A stretch of DNA of 64,000 bases from contig NZ_JALRNF010000001.1 in assembly GCF_030272895.1 (NCBI RefSeq), positions 1 through 64,000 on the forward strand, written 5' to 3'. The notes under the pieces are model-generated. The model searched no databases. It saw only the letters and a program-made list of their open reading frames with translations, and was not told where the DNA came from. How positions within the stretch are numbered: position 1 is the first letter of the stretch; each line of letters starts with the position of its first letter. Both the position numbers and the translations under genes were made by a program. This stretch comes from Pseudomonas sp. BGr12 (GTDB taxonomy: Bacteria; Pseudomonadota; Gammaproteobacteria; Pseudomonadales; Pseudomonadaceae). Below are positions 53,534-62,244 of this stretch, in pieces.

Positions 53534-53567
53534 ACGAAAACGGCGCCCTTCAAGGCGCCGCTTTCGT
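53534..53567. terminator. Bidirectional stem-loop terminator between the cop operon and the DUF2790 gene
   Basis: ACGAAAACGGCGCC (53534-53547), loop CTTCAA, GGCGCCGCTTTCGT (53554-53567). A T-rich flank on the minus strand makes it suited to end the DUF2790 transcript, and it also follows the cop operon. Confidence 0.75.
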
Positions 53568-53589
53568 GTGGGCAGGCCGCGCTGATCGC

Positions 53590-53922
53590 TTAATTCTGAC
53601 CGCGGCAATCCATGCCGGCGGTACGGTACTCGAGGATGTTCAACTTTCCTGTTGAGTCTTCAAAGGTCATTTGCGCCGGCATCGCGTCACAGGTACCCCG
53701 GTTCGAGGTCACACTGATCACTTTCGCAACGTCGAGTTGCATCCCGTAGCGGTAGTGAGTGACCTGGGGTGGATTTTTTCCATTGGCGGCTGCATAGGCG
53801 CGCATAGCTTGCTCATTCGCCTGAATCATCTTTCCGTGCAAACGGTCAGATCCGCCCTCAGCCAGTGCGACCGAGGAAGCCATCAGCATCAGTAAAGCTG
53901 TAATACCTTTAAAAGCCTTCAT
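53590..53922 (-). CDS. DUF2790 small periplasmic protein
   Basis: This 110-residue protein has a signal peptide (MKAFKGITALLMLMASSVALA) and a DUF2790 domain (THYRYGMQLDVAKVISVTSN and CDAMPAQMTFEDSTGKLNIL). Two cysteines near the C-terminal half could form a disulfide. The family is mostly found in Pseudomonas and often responds to metal stress; its function is unknown. Its position beside the cop operon suggests involvement in copper response. The ATG at 53922 is used because the signal peptide starts there. Confidence 0.8.
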   Translation of the reverse strand: MKAFKGITALLMLMASSVALAEGGSDRLHGKMIQANEQAMRAYAAANGKNPPQVTHYRYGMQLDVAKVISVTSNRGTCDAMPAQMTFEDSTGKLNILEYRTAGMDCRGQN

Positions 53923-54292
53923 GTGAATCACTCCGTATTAGGCGTGATTCAATATTAGGAGGCGGGTCCTGTCGGTCGGGTGATCTGGAGATTACATCCA
54001 GGTAAGGCTACGTTGCGGATACGAGAGCGAGGCTTCAAATACGAGGGGGAGCGAGCGGACCAGGAATGTCCACGAGTGGCTGTGGATTCAATCGCTCGAT
54101 GCCACAAACTGCCGTAGCAGGCCGTCCTGAGACCCAGTGCGCTCGATCGATCTACTACAGCTTTACTGTTGAACGATTGTTCAGCTATAAGGTGATAGCC
54201 TTCCGGTTGTGTGTGGCACCGTCGTGTGGATTCGACTTCCTTCGCCCGGATCGCCTTGTCCGCCTTATGCCGTCAATGAACTGGAGAGCCAC
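53923..54292. other. 370-bp intergenic region with two inverted repeats
   Basis: No gene is supported. GAATCAC (53925-53931) and GTGATTC (53944-53950) bracket the ribosome binding site of the DUF2790 gene. TGAAC-GATT-GTTCA (54170-54183) lies in a possible promoter TTTACT (54162)-18 bp-TATAAG (54186) for the nitronate-monooxygenase-like gene. The rest shows nothing recognisable. Confidence 0.5.
54170..54183 (+). promoter_or_regulatory. Candidate TetR-type operator in a sigma70-like promoter
   Basis: The palindrome TGAACGATTGTTCA lies between a TTTACT -35-like hexamer (54162-54167) and TATAAG (54186-54191), about 100 bp before the ATG at 54293. Its shape fits TetR/AcrR operators. No TetR gene is in the window. 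Confidence 0.35.
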
Positions 54293-55291
54293 ATGCGAAG
54301 CCCGTTGTTCAAAACCCGCATTACTGAAATGCTCGGCATTCGTCACCCCATCCTTTGCGGAGGAATGGGGCCGGGTGTCTCGGACGCGAGCTACGTCGCG
54401 GCAGTCGTCAACGCGGGCGGGATGGGGTTTATCGTTGCCGCCGGCTTCCCCGATCCGGACGAGTTTCGTGAACAACTTCGGATGTGCCGTAACCTGACTT
54501 CCGGCAAGAGGTTCGGCGTGAACCTCTACATTTCGAGTCAAACCAAGGCGGCTGAGCGCCTGCAAGAGCAAGTGAGAATTCTTGCCGAGGAAGAAGTCCT
54601 GTGCGTCGAAACGTCTGGTGCAAGTCCCGAAAGTATTCTTCCAGCGCTGCGGGAAGCGGGTATCAAAGTCCTGCACAAGGTCCCCGCTGTCCGTTACGCT
54701 CGATCAGCTGAACGGCTTGGCGTGGATGCAGTCATTGTTGTCGGCAATGACTGTGGAGGTCATCCAGGAACCTATGGCATCAGCAGCATGGTTCAGGCGC
54801 CCCACGCCGCAAAAGAGATTTCCATTCCACTGGTCATCGGTGGAGGAATAGGAGCAGGCCGCCAGCTGGCTGCGACCCTGATGATGGGGGCAGACGCTGT
54901 CTTGATGGGCTCCCGCATGTTGGTATCGGAGGAGTTGTGGATTCACCGCCAATACAAGGATCAACTAGTCCAGAGCGATGGTACTGATAGCGTCGTAGTG
55001 AAGACCGGCCTACAGCAGCATCACCGGGTTCTGCGCAACAAAAGCGCAAAAGCAGTTGCAGCTTTGGATGCGACAGGGACCAGCGACTTCGAACACTACC
55101 GCCCACATGTAATGGGCGCACTCACCACCCAGGCATACCTGACGGGCGACAGTAGTCTTGGCATGCTCGACTATGGCCCATCGGTAGTGTTTGCCGATGC
55201 CGTGCAGTCGGTGGAAGCCATTTTTGATCAAGTTCTCGACGATGCACAGTGGGCAATGCAACGTTTTGAGGGTCTGCGCCGCCAGGCCTAG
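54293..55291 (+). CDS. Nitronate monooxygenase/2-nitropropane dioxygenase-family FMN protein
   Basis: This 332-residue TIM-barrel flavoprotein has LGIRHPILCGGMGPGVSDAS at the N-terminus, NAGGMGFIVAAGFPDPDEF, and VVGNDCGGHPGTYG at the FMN/active-site region. IPLVIGGGIGAGRQLAATLM is the phosphate-binding loop. The usual catalytic His of class I nitronate monooxygenases is in the GHPG motif. Such proteins oxidise nitronates or act as enoyl-ACP-reductase-like flavoenzymes; substrate unknown. The ATG at 54293 follows CTGGAGAGCC. It is a single gene in a GC-lower stretch behind the cop operon. Confidence 0.82.
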   Translation: MRSPLFKTRITEMLGIRHPILCGGMGPGVSDASYVAAVVNAGGMGFIVAAGFPDPDEFREQLRMCRNLTSGKRFGVNLYISSQTKAAERLQEQVRILAEEEVLCVETSGASPESILPALREAGIKVLHKVPAVRYARSAERLGVDAVIVVGNDCGGHPGTYGISSMVQAPHAAKEISIPLVIGGGIGAGRQLAATLMMGADAVLMGSRMLVSEELWIHRQYKDQLVQSDGTDSVVVKTGLQQHHRVLRNKSAKAVAALDATGTSDFEHYRPHVMGALTTQAYLTGDSSLGMLDYGPSVVFADAVQSVEAIFDQVLDDAQWAMQRFEGLRRQA

Positions 55292-55366
55292 ATGTCGCTA
55301 TGGGTCGGTTTCAGCTGTTCACGACAGGCAGAGAACAGACAGTTTCCGCCGTTCGAGCGTCCACGT

Positions 55367-55621
55367 TCAGTACTTGATATCCCGGGCTTTTTGACGTCCT
55401 TCCTGTTTCGTTTGCCGCTTGTCCTGCCGACAACGGGGATTGCTTTGGGCATCGGCCGCTCGGCAATCCTGTTTCGTCTCACGCGCACCCTGGCGCGTTT
55501 CCTGCCTGACATCGCGCGCGTCACGACGCGTCTCAGCTCGTTCGGTGGCAGCCCAGGATGCCCCGTTCGCCAGCAGAAGAAAAATCATGGCTACCCAAGC
55601 AAACGTCCTGTGCGTTCTCAT
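55367..55621 (-). CDS. Small exported Arg/Gln/Asp-rich protein
   Basis: This 84-residue protein has a signal peptide (MRTHRTFAWVAMIFLLLANG, cut near SWAA). The mature part is a run of charged heptad-like sequence (AETRRDARDVRQETRQGARE and KRQTKQEGRQKARDIKY) with two Cys (DCRAADAQSNPRC). It probably forms a coiled or disordered helix. No function is known. The ATG at 55621 is set by the signal peptide. It is convergent with the nitronate-monooxygenase-like gene. Confidence 0.65.
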   Translation of the reverse strand: MRTHRTFAWVAMIFLLLANGASWAATERAETRRDARDVRQETRQGARETKQDCRAADAQSNPRCRQDKRQTKQEGRQKARDIKY

Positions 55622-55830
55622 AATCCGATCTCCAGGAGCTCGATGTCGAATTTTAAGTACAGTTGATTTCCGAACGTCCCGCAGGCCAAGGAACTGCCAT
55701 TCATCCAAGCGATGTCCATTGCTCGAGTTCAAGGGGGCCGTTGGTGAGCATCACTGTCGATGATGATTTGATTGACTGTGGACTCAACCGATCACTGCAC
55801 CCGACTGCCTCGATCTTTCAGCCGTGGCTT

Positions 55831-57051
55831 TTATCGCCTGGTGTTTTCCAGGTACGGTGATTTATGCCACGGATAGCCCTTGGCGCCGAGTTGAAAGGCG
55901 TAATCGAATAAACGCCTCATGTACTCGCCATCGAATTTGCGCTCGTGCGCACAATCGAAGTCGGAACCGATGTAGGCAAGATTGAAATCCGCTCGATCCT
56001 GTTGCGCCATGCGGTAGATACGCTCCAGGTCGCTGATGCCCTGGGTCTGAATCAGGGCACTGATGGCTCGACCGCCGATGTTCAATGTACGTCGCTTGGT
56101 CCCGGACCATTGCGGCTCCAGTGTCCCGTTTCGAATGACATAGAAACGCCGGTCGAGTCGCAAAGGCACGCCGGTGGCTTTGCTCAGCGCCATCACCGTG
56201 CTGGGAGGGTAAAGAAACACCTGGGTGATGACGCCTCCGTCCACGTGCATTTCCTGGAACTGTCTGCCGTCTACGGCCACATCGATCATCACGGGTGAAA
56301 CCGCACCTGGAATACTCATTGAAGCGAGCATGATGTTGCGAAACAGGTCGAGCGCGCCCGGTGCCTGGCTTGCGGCAATCGCGCCCATGTTCCAGGTGAC
56401 CGGCCGTCCCGAATCAAGGTCGGTGGTGCCGATCAGCAGAATTCGTCCCTTGGCGTACTCCATTGCGATCGCCGCAAGAATCTGTGCTGTAACGTATTTT
56501 GCGATGAGCCGCGACAGTGGCTTGCTGTCCGCGATACCGTCACTGGCAAGACGGGTCAGTACGCTTCGCGAATGAAAAATGTCTTTTGGACCGATTGCAT
56601 TGGAGACATAGCGAATCACGCCGTCGTATTCGGCCCCAAGGTATGCGAACGGGGCGACCAGGGCGCCCGCGCTGATACCTGTGACCATCTTGAACATCGG
56701 GCGAGTCCCATGTGTGGTCCATCCGGCAATCAGTCCCGCGGCGAAGGCGCCCGCATCGCCGCCACCGGAAACCGCCAGCATATTGGCCAGCGGGAGAATA
56801 TCGTTCGGCTTCCCGGCCCTGGCGAGCACCTCGCTCTCACGTTTGTTGGACTGAACCGCATCCTCAATGAACGGCGTCAGGTCGTGGTCCAGCCTGTAGC
56901 GCGCATCGGCAATCCCCGGGATGACCGCTTTTTCCGTCAAGGTTGGCGGAACAGCGTCACGGCGAGGCAGACACGCTTGGAGAAACATGTCCAAAGAGGC
57001 ACCAGGTGTGAGCGGGAATGGTTTCAAGACACCTCTCCAGGCCCTTGCCAT
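55831..57051 (-). CDS. Patatin-like phospholipase
   Basis: This 406-residue protein has the patatin oxyanion loop SGGGDAGAFAAG (about 93-104), the nucleophile elbow GISAGAL and the catalytic Asp in HVDGGVITQV. A LQACLPRRDAVPP stretch near residue 28 looks like a lipobox (Cys), but the preceding leader is not very hydrophobic, so lipidation is uncertain. Such enzymes hydrolyse phospholipids or lysophospholipids. Start ATG 57051 is one of several possible. It is upstream of and codirectional with the small exported protein gene. Confidence 0.82.
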   Translation of the reverse strand: MARAWRGVLKPFPLTPGASLDMFLQACLPRRDAVPPTLTEKAVIPGIADARYRLDHDLTPFIEDAVQSNKRESEVLARAGKPNDILPLANMLAVSGGGDAGAFAAGLIAGWTTHGTRPMFKMVTGISAGALVAPFAYLGAEYDGVIRYVSNAIGPKDIFHSRSVLTRLASDGIADSKPLSRLIAKYVTAQILAAIAMEYAKGRILLIGTTDLDSGRPVTWNMGAIAASQAPGALDLFRNIMLASMSIPGAVSPVMIDVAVDGRQFQEMHVDGGVITQVFLYPPSTVMALSKATGVPLRLDRRFYVIRNGTLEPQWSGTKRRTLNIGGRAISALIQTQGISDLERIYRMAQQDRADFNLAYIGSDFDCAHERKFDGEYMRRLFDYAFQLGAKGYPWHKSPYLENTRR

Positions 57052-57183
57052 CAACAGCAAGGGCGCTCATCGTCCCCGAGAAAGTCGCTACCCGGTGCCC
57101 GGGATGACAACACGCCAGCCGCCTGCGGCACGTCACTCGAACGCCAGGCTGTTCATTTTGCGCTCCTTTACCTGATTAAAAAA

Positions 57184-58392
57184 CTAGCGGCGGGGTTGTA
57201 GTAGCGCCAGCACCACCGTCGACGCAGCAAGGATGGCGGTAAGCGTCAACGGGCCCATGGCGCCATAGGTATCCACGATATAACCGCCCACCACCGCACC
57301 GATCGTGATGGCCACCTGGAAGGACGTGATCATCAGGCTCCCCGCTGCCTCCAGCGCGTCGGGCGCCGCCCGGGACAGATTGATCGGCAGCACCACTGGC
57401 GCCATGCCAAATGCCAGCCCCCACACTGCTGCAAAGCCCAAGGCAATGTCGAAGCGCACGCCCCACAGCACCAGCGCGAGCGCCGCAAACGCCATCAACA
57501 CCGCGGTGGTGGTGACGGCCATATGGATATTGGCGTCGGCCATACGGCCACCGACAACATTACCGATCACCGCGGCGACACCAAAACCGAGCAGCGCCAG
57601 GGCTATCGGCCCGGTTGCAAGGTGGGTGACCTGTTCGAGGAAGGGACGCAGATAGACCGAGCCGGCAAAATGCCCCGTCATCAGCAAAAGAATGGCCAGC
57701 ATGCCGAGTTGAATGCCGTGCCGGCGCGTCAGCCGCAGGACATCGGCAAGACTGTTGCTGGTAGTAGCAGGCAACGCCGGCAGGGCAAGCCACTGCAACA
57801 ACATGGCCAGCGCGGCCAGCCCCGCGGTCATGGCCATGGCGCTGCGCCAGCCCAGCCAGTCGCTGATCACTGCCCCCATCGACGGTGCAGCAATGGTAGC
57901 GAGCGAGACACCGAGGGTGACGATAGACATGCCCCGGCCTGTCGCATGGTGCCCCACCAGCCTCGCTACCACAGCAAATGACAGCGCCCAGAAGCCACTG
58001 AGGGCGATGCCCAGCCCGGCCCGCCCCAACAAGACTTGCCAAAACTCGGTGCCCACGGCGGCAAGGAGGTTGGAGAGGATCGCCAAGGCACTGAGCCCCA
58101 TCAGCACAGTCTTGCGGTTCAATCTGCCGATCAGCACATTGCTCAACAGGGCCATGACGGCGCCCACCGAAGCCGTGGCCGTGACGACCTGCCCCGCCGT
58201 GCCCTCGCTGATGCCCAGATCGCTTGCCATTGGCGTCAACAGGCCCGCCGGCAGGAACTCGGCGGACACCAGGGCAAAGCTGGTTGCCGCCATCGAAAGG
58301 ACCGCAAACCAGGTCGCCGGGCTCCACCGGTCTGGCGCTGCGGTATTGAGGTCCAGCCCATCACCCTCAAGCTGCAATGTTTTGTCTGTCAT
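57184..58392 (-). CDS. MFS transporter (DHA1-type exporter)
   Basis: This 402-residue protein has twelve membrane segments and typical MFS motifs: LLSNVLIGRLNRKTVLMGLS (motif A between helices 2 and 3) and ISDWLGWRSAMAMTAGLAAL. VSAEFLPAGLLTPMASDLGI in helix 1 is shared with NepI/YdhP-like drug or purine-nucleoside exporters. The ATG at 58392 (MTDKT) is the likely start. It is divergent from the LysR gene at 58528 across 135 bp, so LysR control is likely. The substrate is unknown. Confidence 0.87.
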   Translation of the reverse strand: MTDKTLQLEGDGLDLNTAAPDRWSPATWFAVLSMAATSFALVSAEFLPAGLLTPMASDLGISEGTAGQVVTATASVGAVMALLSNVLIGRLNRKTVLMGLSALAILSNLLAAVGTEFWQVLLGRAGLGIALSGFWALSFAVVARLVGHHATGRGMSIVTLGVSLATIAAPSMGAVISDWLGWRSAMAMTAGLAALAMLLQWLALPALPATTSNSLADVLRLTRRHGIQLGMLAILLLMTGHFAGSVYLRPFLEQVTHLATGPIALALLGFGVAAVIGNVVGGRMADANIHMAVTTTAVLMAFAALALVLWGVRFDIALGFAAVWGLAFGMAPVVLPINLSRAAPDALEAAGSLMITSFQVAITIGAVVGGYIVDTYGAMGPLTLTAILAASTVVLALLQPRR

Positions 58393-58527
58393 TGAAATAG
58401 TTCCAGGATTTCCACGCCGTCGGAAGAGCAGCGATGCCGGGAGATTCACGGCCCGGGCAATGTAGACACTCTCAACATCGAGAACTAGACTGCCGCTTCA
58501 AGAGTCAGTCTCTCGGAAAATGAGAAT

Positions 58528-59430
58528 ATGGACCGTATAGAAGCCATGGCTGTTTTCATCGCTGTTGTCGATGAAGGGAGCCTTTCAGCCGCCGGGCGGC
58601 GACTGCAGATGCCACTGCCAACGGTCAGCAGAAAGCTTGCCGACCTGGAGGCTCACCTGGGGGTGAGGCTGATGAACCGGTCAACGCGGCAAATGACCTT
58701 GACCGATGCGGGCCGTGACTACCTGATCGCCTCCCGCGAGATCCTCGATCGTGTGGCTGAAGCCGAACGCACGGCGATCGGCGGCAACATGAATCCGCGG
58801 GGCGAACTGGTCATCGCCGCGCCGTTGGTGTTTGGCCGCTATCACGTGCTGCCCGTTATCAAGGAACTCCTGAGTCAGTCCGACGATGTCAACGTGCGCC
58901 TGGTGCTCAGTGATACCAATGCCAACCTGCTCGAAGAGAACATCGATGTGGCCGTGCGCATCGGGGCGCTTCCCGACAGCGGCTTGACCGCCAGGCAGGT
59001 GGGCGAGATCACCCGGGTCGTGTGCGCCAGCCCTGCGTACCTTGAGCAGCATGGGACGCCAAAGACCCCGTCCGATCTGCGCAACCATGAGTGCGTGACC
59101 TTCACGGGACTTTCCTCACCGCACGCGTGGTCGTTTGTCGGCGCGAAGGGCACGACGCGGGTACCGATTCGATCGCGCTTGACCGTCAACACCGCCGATG
59201 CGGCGGTGGCCGCCGCCACGAGCGACCTCGGCATCACCCGGGTGCTGTGCTACCAGGCCGCGTCCCAGTTTGCCCAGCGCTCACTGGTCCGCCTGTTGAG
59301 GGAGTACGAGCCCACGCCCTCCCCCGTGAACCTGCTCTATGCAAACCAGGGCAGGCTACCGGCCAAGACCCGTTGCTTCCTGGCGCTGGCGGCCAACCGA
59401 CTGGCACACGTGCTGCGCGCAAGTGAGTAA
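58528..59430 (+). CDS. LysR-family transcriptional regulator
   Basis: This 300-residue regulator has an N-terminal helix-turn-helix ([20 protein letters not shown] and [20 protein letters not shown]) and a PBP2 domain. It is divergent from the MFS exporter and upstream of gst on the same strand, so either could be a target. TCTC-N7-GAGA near 58510 lies just before its start codon. The effector is unknown. Confidence 0.88.
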   Translation: MDRIEAMAVFIAVVDEGSLSAAGRRLQMPLPTVSRKLADLEAHLGVRLMNRSTRQMTLTDAGRDYLIASREILDRVAEAERTAIGGNMNPRGELVIAAPLVFGRYHVLPVIKELLSQSDDVNVRLVLSDTNANLLEENIDVAVRIGALPDSGLTARQVGEITRVVCASPAYLEQHGTPKTPSDLRNHECVTFTGLSSPHAWSFVGAKGTTRVPIRSRLTVNTADAAVAAATSDLGITRVLCYQAASQFAQRSLVRLLREYEPTPSPVNLLYANQGRLPAKTRCFLALAANRLAHVLRASE

Positions 59431-59444
59431 CCAGCAAAATACTA

Positions 59445-59489
59445 TTGACAGGTTACATAGCGGGTTCATACTCAACCCAGAATGTAACC
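59445..59489 (+). promoter_or_regulatory. Promoter and inverted-repeat operator of the gst-PNPOx unit
   Basis: TTGACA (59445-59450), 16 bp, then CATACT (59467-59472) form a sigma70-like promoter. GGTTACAT (59451-59458) and ATGTAACC (59482-59489) form a perfect 8-bp inverted repeat across the -10 region, as expected of a repressor operator. The gst ATG is 36 bp downstream. Confidence 0.6.
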
Positions 59490-59525
59490 ATCAATATCGA
59501 TTTAATGAGTTACGGAGCCAGCACG

Positions 59526-60152
59526 ATGACCCGCGCTATCAAACTCTATCGCTACCCGCTGTCCGCACACGCCCACCGCGTCGAGTTGCTGCTTTCGCTG
59601 CTGGCGCTGCCCACCGAGCGGGTCTTCGTCGACCTTGCCAAGCGCGCCCACAAGCAACCCGAATTCCTCGCCCTCAACAGCTTCGGGCAGGTGCCGGTCA
59701 TTGACGATGACGGCGCCATCGTCAGCGACTCCAACGCCATCCTCGTCTACCTGGCAAAAAAGTATGGCAACGGCCGCTGGCTGCCAGCAGACCCGCTGGG
59801 CGAGGCGCGCGTGCAACGCTGGCTGTCAGTGGCCGCCGGTCAGGTCGCCTTCGGCCCGGCCGCCGCGCGGCTGATCACGGTATTCGGCGCGCGCTACAAT
59901 GCCGAGGATGTCATTGCCCGTGCCCATGCGCTGTTCCAGGTCATGGAAGGCGAGCTGGCCAAGGCCCCCTTCCTCACCGGCAATGAGGTGACCATCGCCG
60001 ACATCGCCAACTACACCTCCATCGCCCTCGCGCCCGAGGGCAACGTTTCGTTGGCGGACTACCCGAACCTTCGCGCCTGGCTGGCCCGCATCGAGGCGCT
60101 GCCCGGCTTCGTGCCCATGCAGCGCTCTGCTGTCGGCTTGCAGGCCGGCTGA
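59526..60152 (+). CDS. Glutathione S-transferase
   Basis: This 208-residue GST has an N-terminal thioredoxin-fold domain (residues 1-80). The glutathione-binding pattern is [20 protein letters not shown], where the cis-Pro and the S-D-S/N pair bind the gamma-glutamyl part. An all-helical C-terminal domain follows, with [20 protein letters not shown] (capping motif). Catalytic Ser or Tyr is expected in the [13 protein letters not shown] stretch. It is followed by an FMN-binding protein gene (52-nt gap). Together they may detoxify an electrophile. Confidence 0.88.
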   Translation: MTRAIKLYRYPLSAHAHRVELLLSLLALPTERVFVDLAKRAHKQPEFLALNSFGQVPVIDDDGAIVSDSNAILVYLAKKYGNGRWLPADPLGEARVQRWLSVAAGQVAFGPAAARLITVFGARYNAEDVIARAHALFQVMEGELAKAPFLTGNEVTIADIANYTSIALAPEGNVSLADYPNLRAWLARIEALPGFVPMQRSAVGLQAG

Positions 60153-60204
60153 ACGCGCAACCCGCTGCCGGTCGGCCCGGCAGCCTTCCAGCGAGGTATT
60201 GGCG

Positions 60205-61128
60205 ATGAACCCTCCAAGCGATCAACGACCTTCTCCCTGGCACGCCGGCGAAAAGGCCATGCACGAACGCGTCGGCGTAACCGGAGATATCGAAACCTAC
60301 GGTCGCCGGGCGATCCGCGACTACATGCCCGACCAGCACCGTGACTTCTATCACCAACTGCCCTTCATGATCGTCGGCGCGGTGGATACCCAGGGCCGGC
60401 CCTGGGCGACGCTGCTGGAAGGGCCGGAAGGCTTCGTCACCTCGCCCGACCCATGGCGCCTGGTACTCGCCACCGAGCGGGACCCGCAAGACCCGGCCGC
60501 CAGCGGGCTTGCTGCCGGCAGTGCCGTCGGCCTGCTGGGCATCGAGTTGCACACACGGCGGCGCAACCGCATGAACGGCATCCTTGAGCAGGTCACAGCA
60601 GACAGACTGGAAGTCGCCGTCGAGCAGGCCTTCGGCAACTGCCCGAAGTACATCCAGAAGCGCCTGTACACCCGCGAGCCGACGGTCCGTGGAGCACAGT
60701 TCGCCCGTGAGGACTTCGCTTCGCTGGACGCGCCGCTGATAGCGATGATCCGCAAGGCTGACACCTTCTTCGTCGCCAGCTACATCGAGCACGATGACGG
60801 CCAACGCTCGGTGGATGTCTCTCACCGCGGCGGTCGTCCCGGCTTCATTCAAGTCACCGCGAATCGTTTGACCATCCCGGACTACGCCGGCAACTTGCAC
60901 TTCAACACCCTGGGCAACCTTCAGCTCAACCCGGTCGCCGGGCTGCTATTTGTCGACTTCGCCAGCGGCGATGTCCTGCAACTGAGCGGCACCACGGAGC
61001 TGGTTTTCGACAGCCCGATGATCAGCGCCTTCGAGGGTGCCGAACGCCTCTGGACCCTCGATGTACAGCGTGCCGTACTTCGGCGGCGCGCGCTGTCGAT
61101 CCGCTGGAATCTACAAGAAATGGCGTGA
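60205..61128 (+). CDS. Pyridoxamine-5'-phosphate-oxidase-like FMN-binding protein
   Basis: This 307-residue protein of the PNPOx-like split-barrel fold starts with PWHAGEKAMHERVG and contains FMIVGAVDTQGRPWATLLEG at the FMN site. SYIEHDDGQRSVDVSHRGGR and NRLTIPDYAGNLHFNTLGNL form a second half-barrel. Homologues are flavin-dependent oxidoreductases sometimes fused to ferredoxin reductases; here no fusion is present, so a separate reductase is needed. The ATG at 60205 follows GCGAGG. It is probably cotranscribed with gst. The specific substrate is unknown. Confidence 0.8.
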   Translation: MNPPSDQRPSPWHAGEKAMHERVGVTGDIETYGRRAIRDYMPDQHRDFYHQLPFMIVGAVDTQGRPWATLLEGPEGFVTSPDPWRLVLATERDPQDPAASGLAAGSAVGLLGIELHTRRRNRMNGILEQVTADRLEVAVEQAFGNCPKYIQKRLYTREPTVRGAQFAREDFASLDAPLIAMIRKADTFFVASYIEHDDGQRSVDVSHRGGRPGFIQVTANRLTIPDYAGNLHFNTLGNLQLNPVAGLLFVDFASGDVLQLSGTTELVFDSPMISAFEGAERLWTLDVQRAVLRRRALSIRWNLQEMA

Positions 61129-61136
61129 ACGACCGT

Positions 61137-61865
61137 TCATGGCTGCTTGCGATAGCGCTCGGTCAAGGACTGCACCAGGGTGACGTAGGATTGCGTCTCG
61201 GCGTAGGGCGGCACCCCGTTGTACTCGACCACGGAGGCTTCGCCAGCGTTGTAACCTGCCAAGGCCAGCCTCTGGTTGCCGTTGAAGCGCTTGAGCAGCC
61301 AGGCCAGGTAGCGCACGCCGCCATGGATGTTCTGGCGTGCGTCGAACGGATCGCTCACGGCGAAGCGCTCGGCGGTGGCGGGCATTAACTGCATCAGCCC
61401 CTGGGCGCCGGCGGAGGAAATGACGTTGGGGCGAAACGCCGATTCGGCATGGATCACGGCGCGGACCAGCGCCCTGTCGACCCCATATCGACCCGCAGCG
61501 GCTTCGATTTCGCGCCGATAGGAACGGGTGTCCAGGCGCAGTGAAGCGACCTTGAAATCCTTCGGCGCCATGCACAGGTAGCAGCCCTTGATGTAATAGA
61601 GCTCAAGGACATCGACCCGTGCGGAGATCCCGACCGGGCGCCGGCTCACATATTGACGAACACCCCTGTGCATGAAGGTGTACACCCGGATCCGCATCGC
61701 GCCTGGGGTGTCGACCCGCACAAGCCGAGGCTGGGCCATTGCCTTGGCGCCGTCACTGGCCTGGCACTTGAACGTGACGCTGGCGCACAGTGGCGCGACC
61801 AGCAAGGCCAGCCCGATGCCGCCAAGAAGGCTCTTGCGAGCCGATCGCCATGCTCTGCAACTCAT
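61137..61865 (-). CDS. Lytic transglycosylase (SLT domain)
   Basis: This 242-residue exported protein has a signal region (about residues 10-32) and a C-terminal soluble-lytic-transglycosylase domain. The catalytic Glu is in AVIHAESAFRPNVIS, followed by GAQGLMQLMPATAERFAV and ALAGYNAGEASVVEYNGVPP. A Cys pair (YIKGCYLCMAP) lies between signal and domain. It cleaves murein glycan to anhydromuropeptides and may help assemble a secretion apparatus. The ATG at 61865 is used. It converges with the PNPOx-like gene. Confidence 0.9.
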   Translation of the reverse strand: MSCRAWRSARKSLLGGIGLALLVAPLCASVTFKCQASDGAKAMAQPRLVRVDTPGAMRIRVYTFMHRGVRQYVSRRPVGISARVDVLELYYIKGCYLCMAPKDFKVASLRLDTRSYRREIEAAAGRYGVDRALVRAVIHAESAFRPNVISSAGAQGLMQLMPATAERFAVSDPFDARQNIHGGVRYLAWLLKRFNGNQRLALAGYNAGEASVVEYNGVPPYAETQSYVTLVQSLTERYRKQP

Positions 61866-62063
61866 CACATCGCTCCGCGCCGCAGGCGCCGATCAGGCCC
61901 GAGCGTTGCCTATCTGGGTGACCCGCCTTTTGTACTGATAGTTATACCCCTTGTAACCGGCCCTGGAACTTGCGTTGACGTACGGGAGGCCGCGAGGTCC
62001 TGGCCGACAGCGCGCAACCTGCAGCGTTCGGTGCTGCAGTTCCAGACCTGAGGCACGGACATG

Positions 62064-62093
62064 AAAAAGCCCGGTTTCGGCCGGGCTCTTTCG
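62064..62093. terminator. Stem-loop terminator
   Basis: GAAAAAGCCCGG, loop TTTCGG, CCGGGCTCTTTC form a GC-rich stem with A/T flanks on both strands. It can end a transcript arriving from the right on the minus strand. Confidence 0.75.
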
Positions 62094-62147
62094 ATGTCAG
62101 CTGGCATTCGCGAAAGACTGCTCTCGGCCGAGGTGCATAGAAGCTCG

Positions 62148-62172
62148 GTGGGAGCGGGCTTGCCCCGCGATT
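62148..62172. repeat. Solitary REP element
   Basis: GTGGGAGCGGGCTTGCCCCG followed by CGATT, with no facing partner nearby. Confidence 0.85.
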
Positions 62173-62244
62173 CTGGCTAAGGCCGCTTTCGGCATCCGGG
62201 AAATTCCTCTCACACAGATGCTGCGTCGACATGAATCAATAGTG

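Larger units (their letters stand above)
61866..62244. other. 379-bp intergenic region
   Basis: No gene is supported. It holds the stem-loop at 62064-62093, a single REP copy at 62148-62172 and upstream DNA of the transglycosylase gene. Confidence 0.6.

Noticed and set aside
55292..55763. Plus-strand frames opposite the small exported protein gene
   Set aside because: They lack a ribosome binding site and domain; the minus-strand frame has a clear signal peptide.
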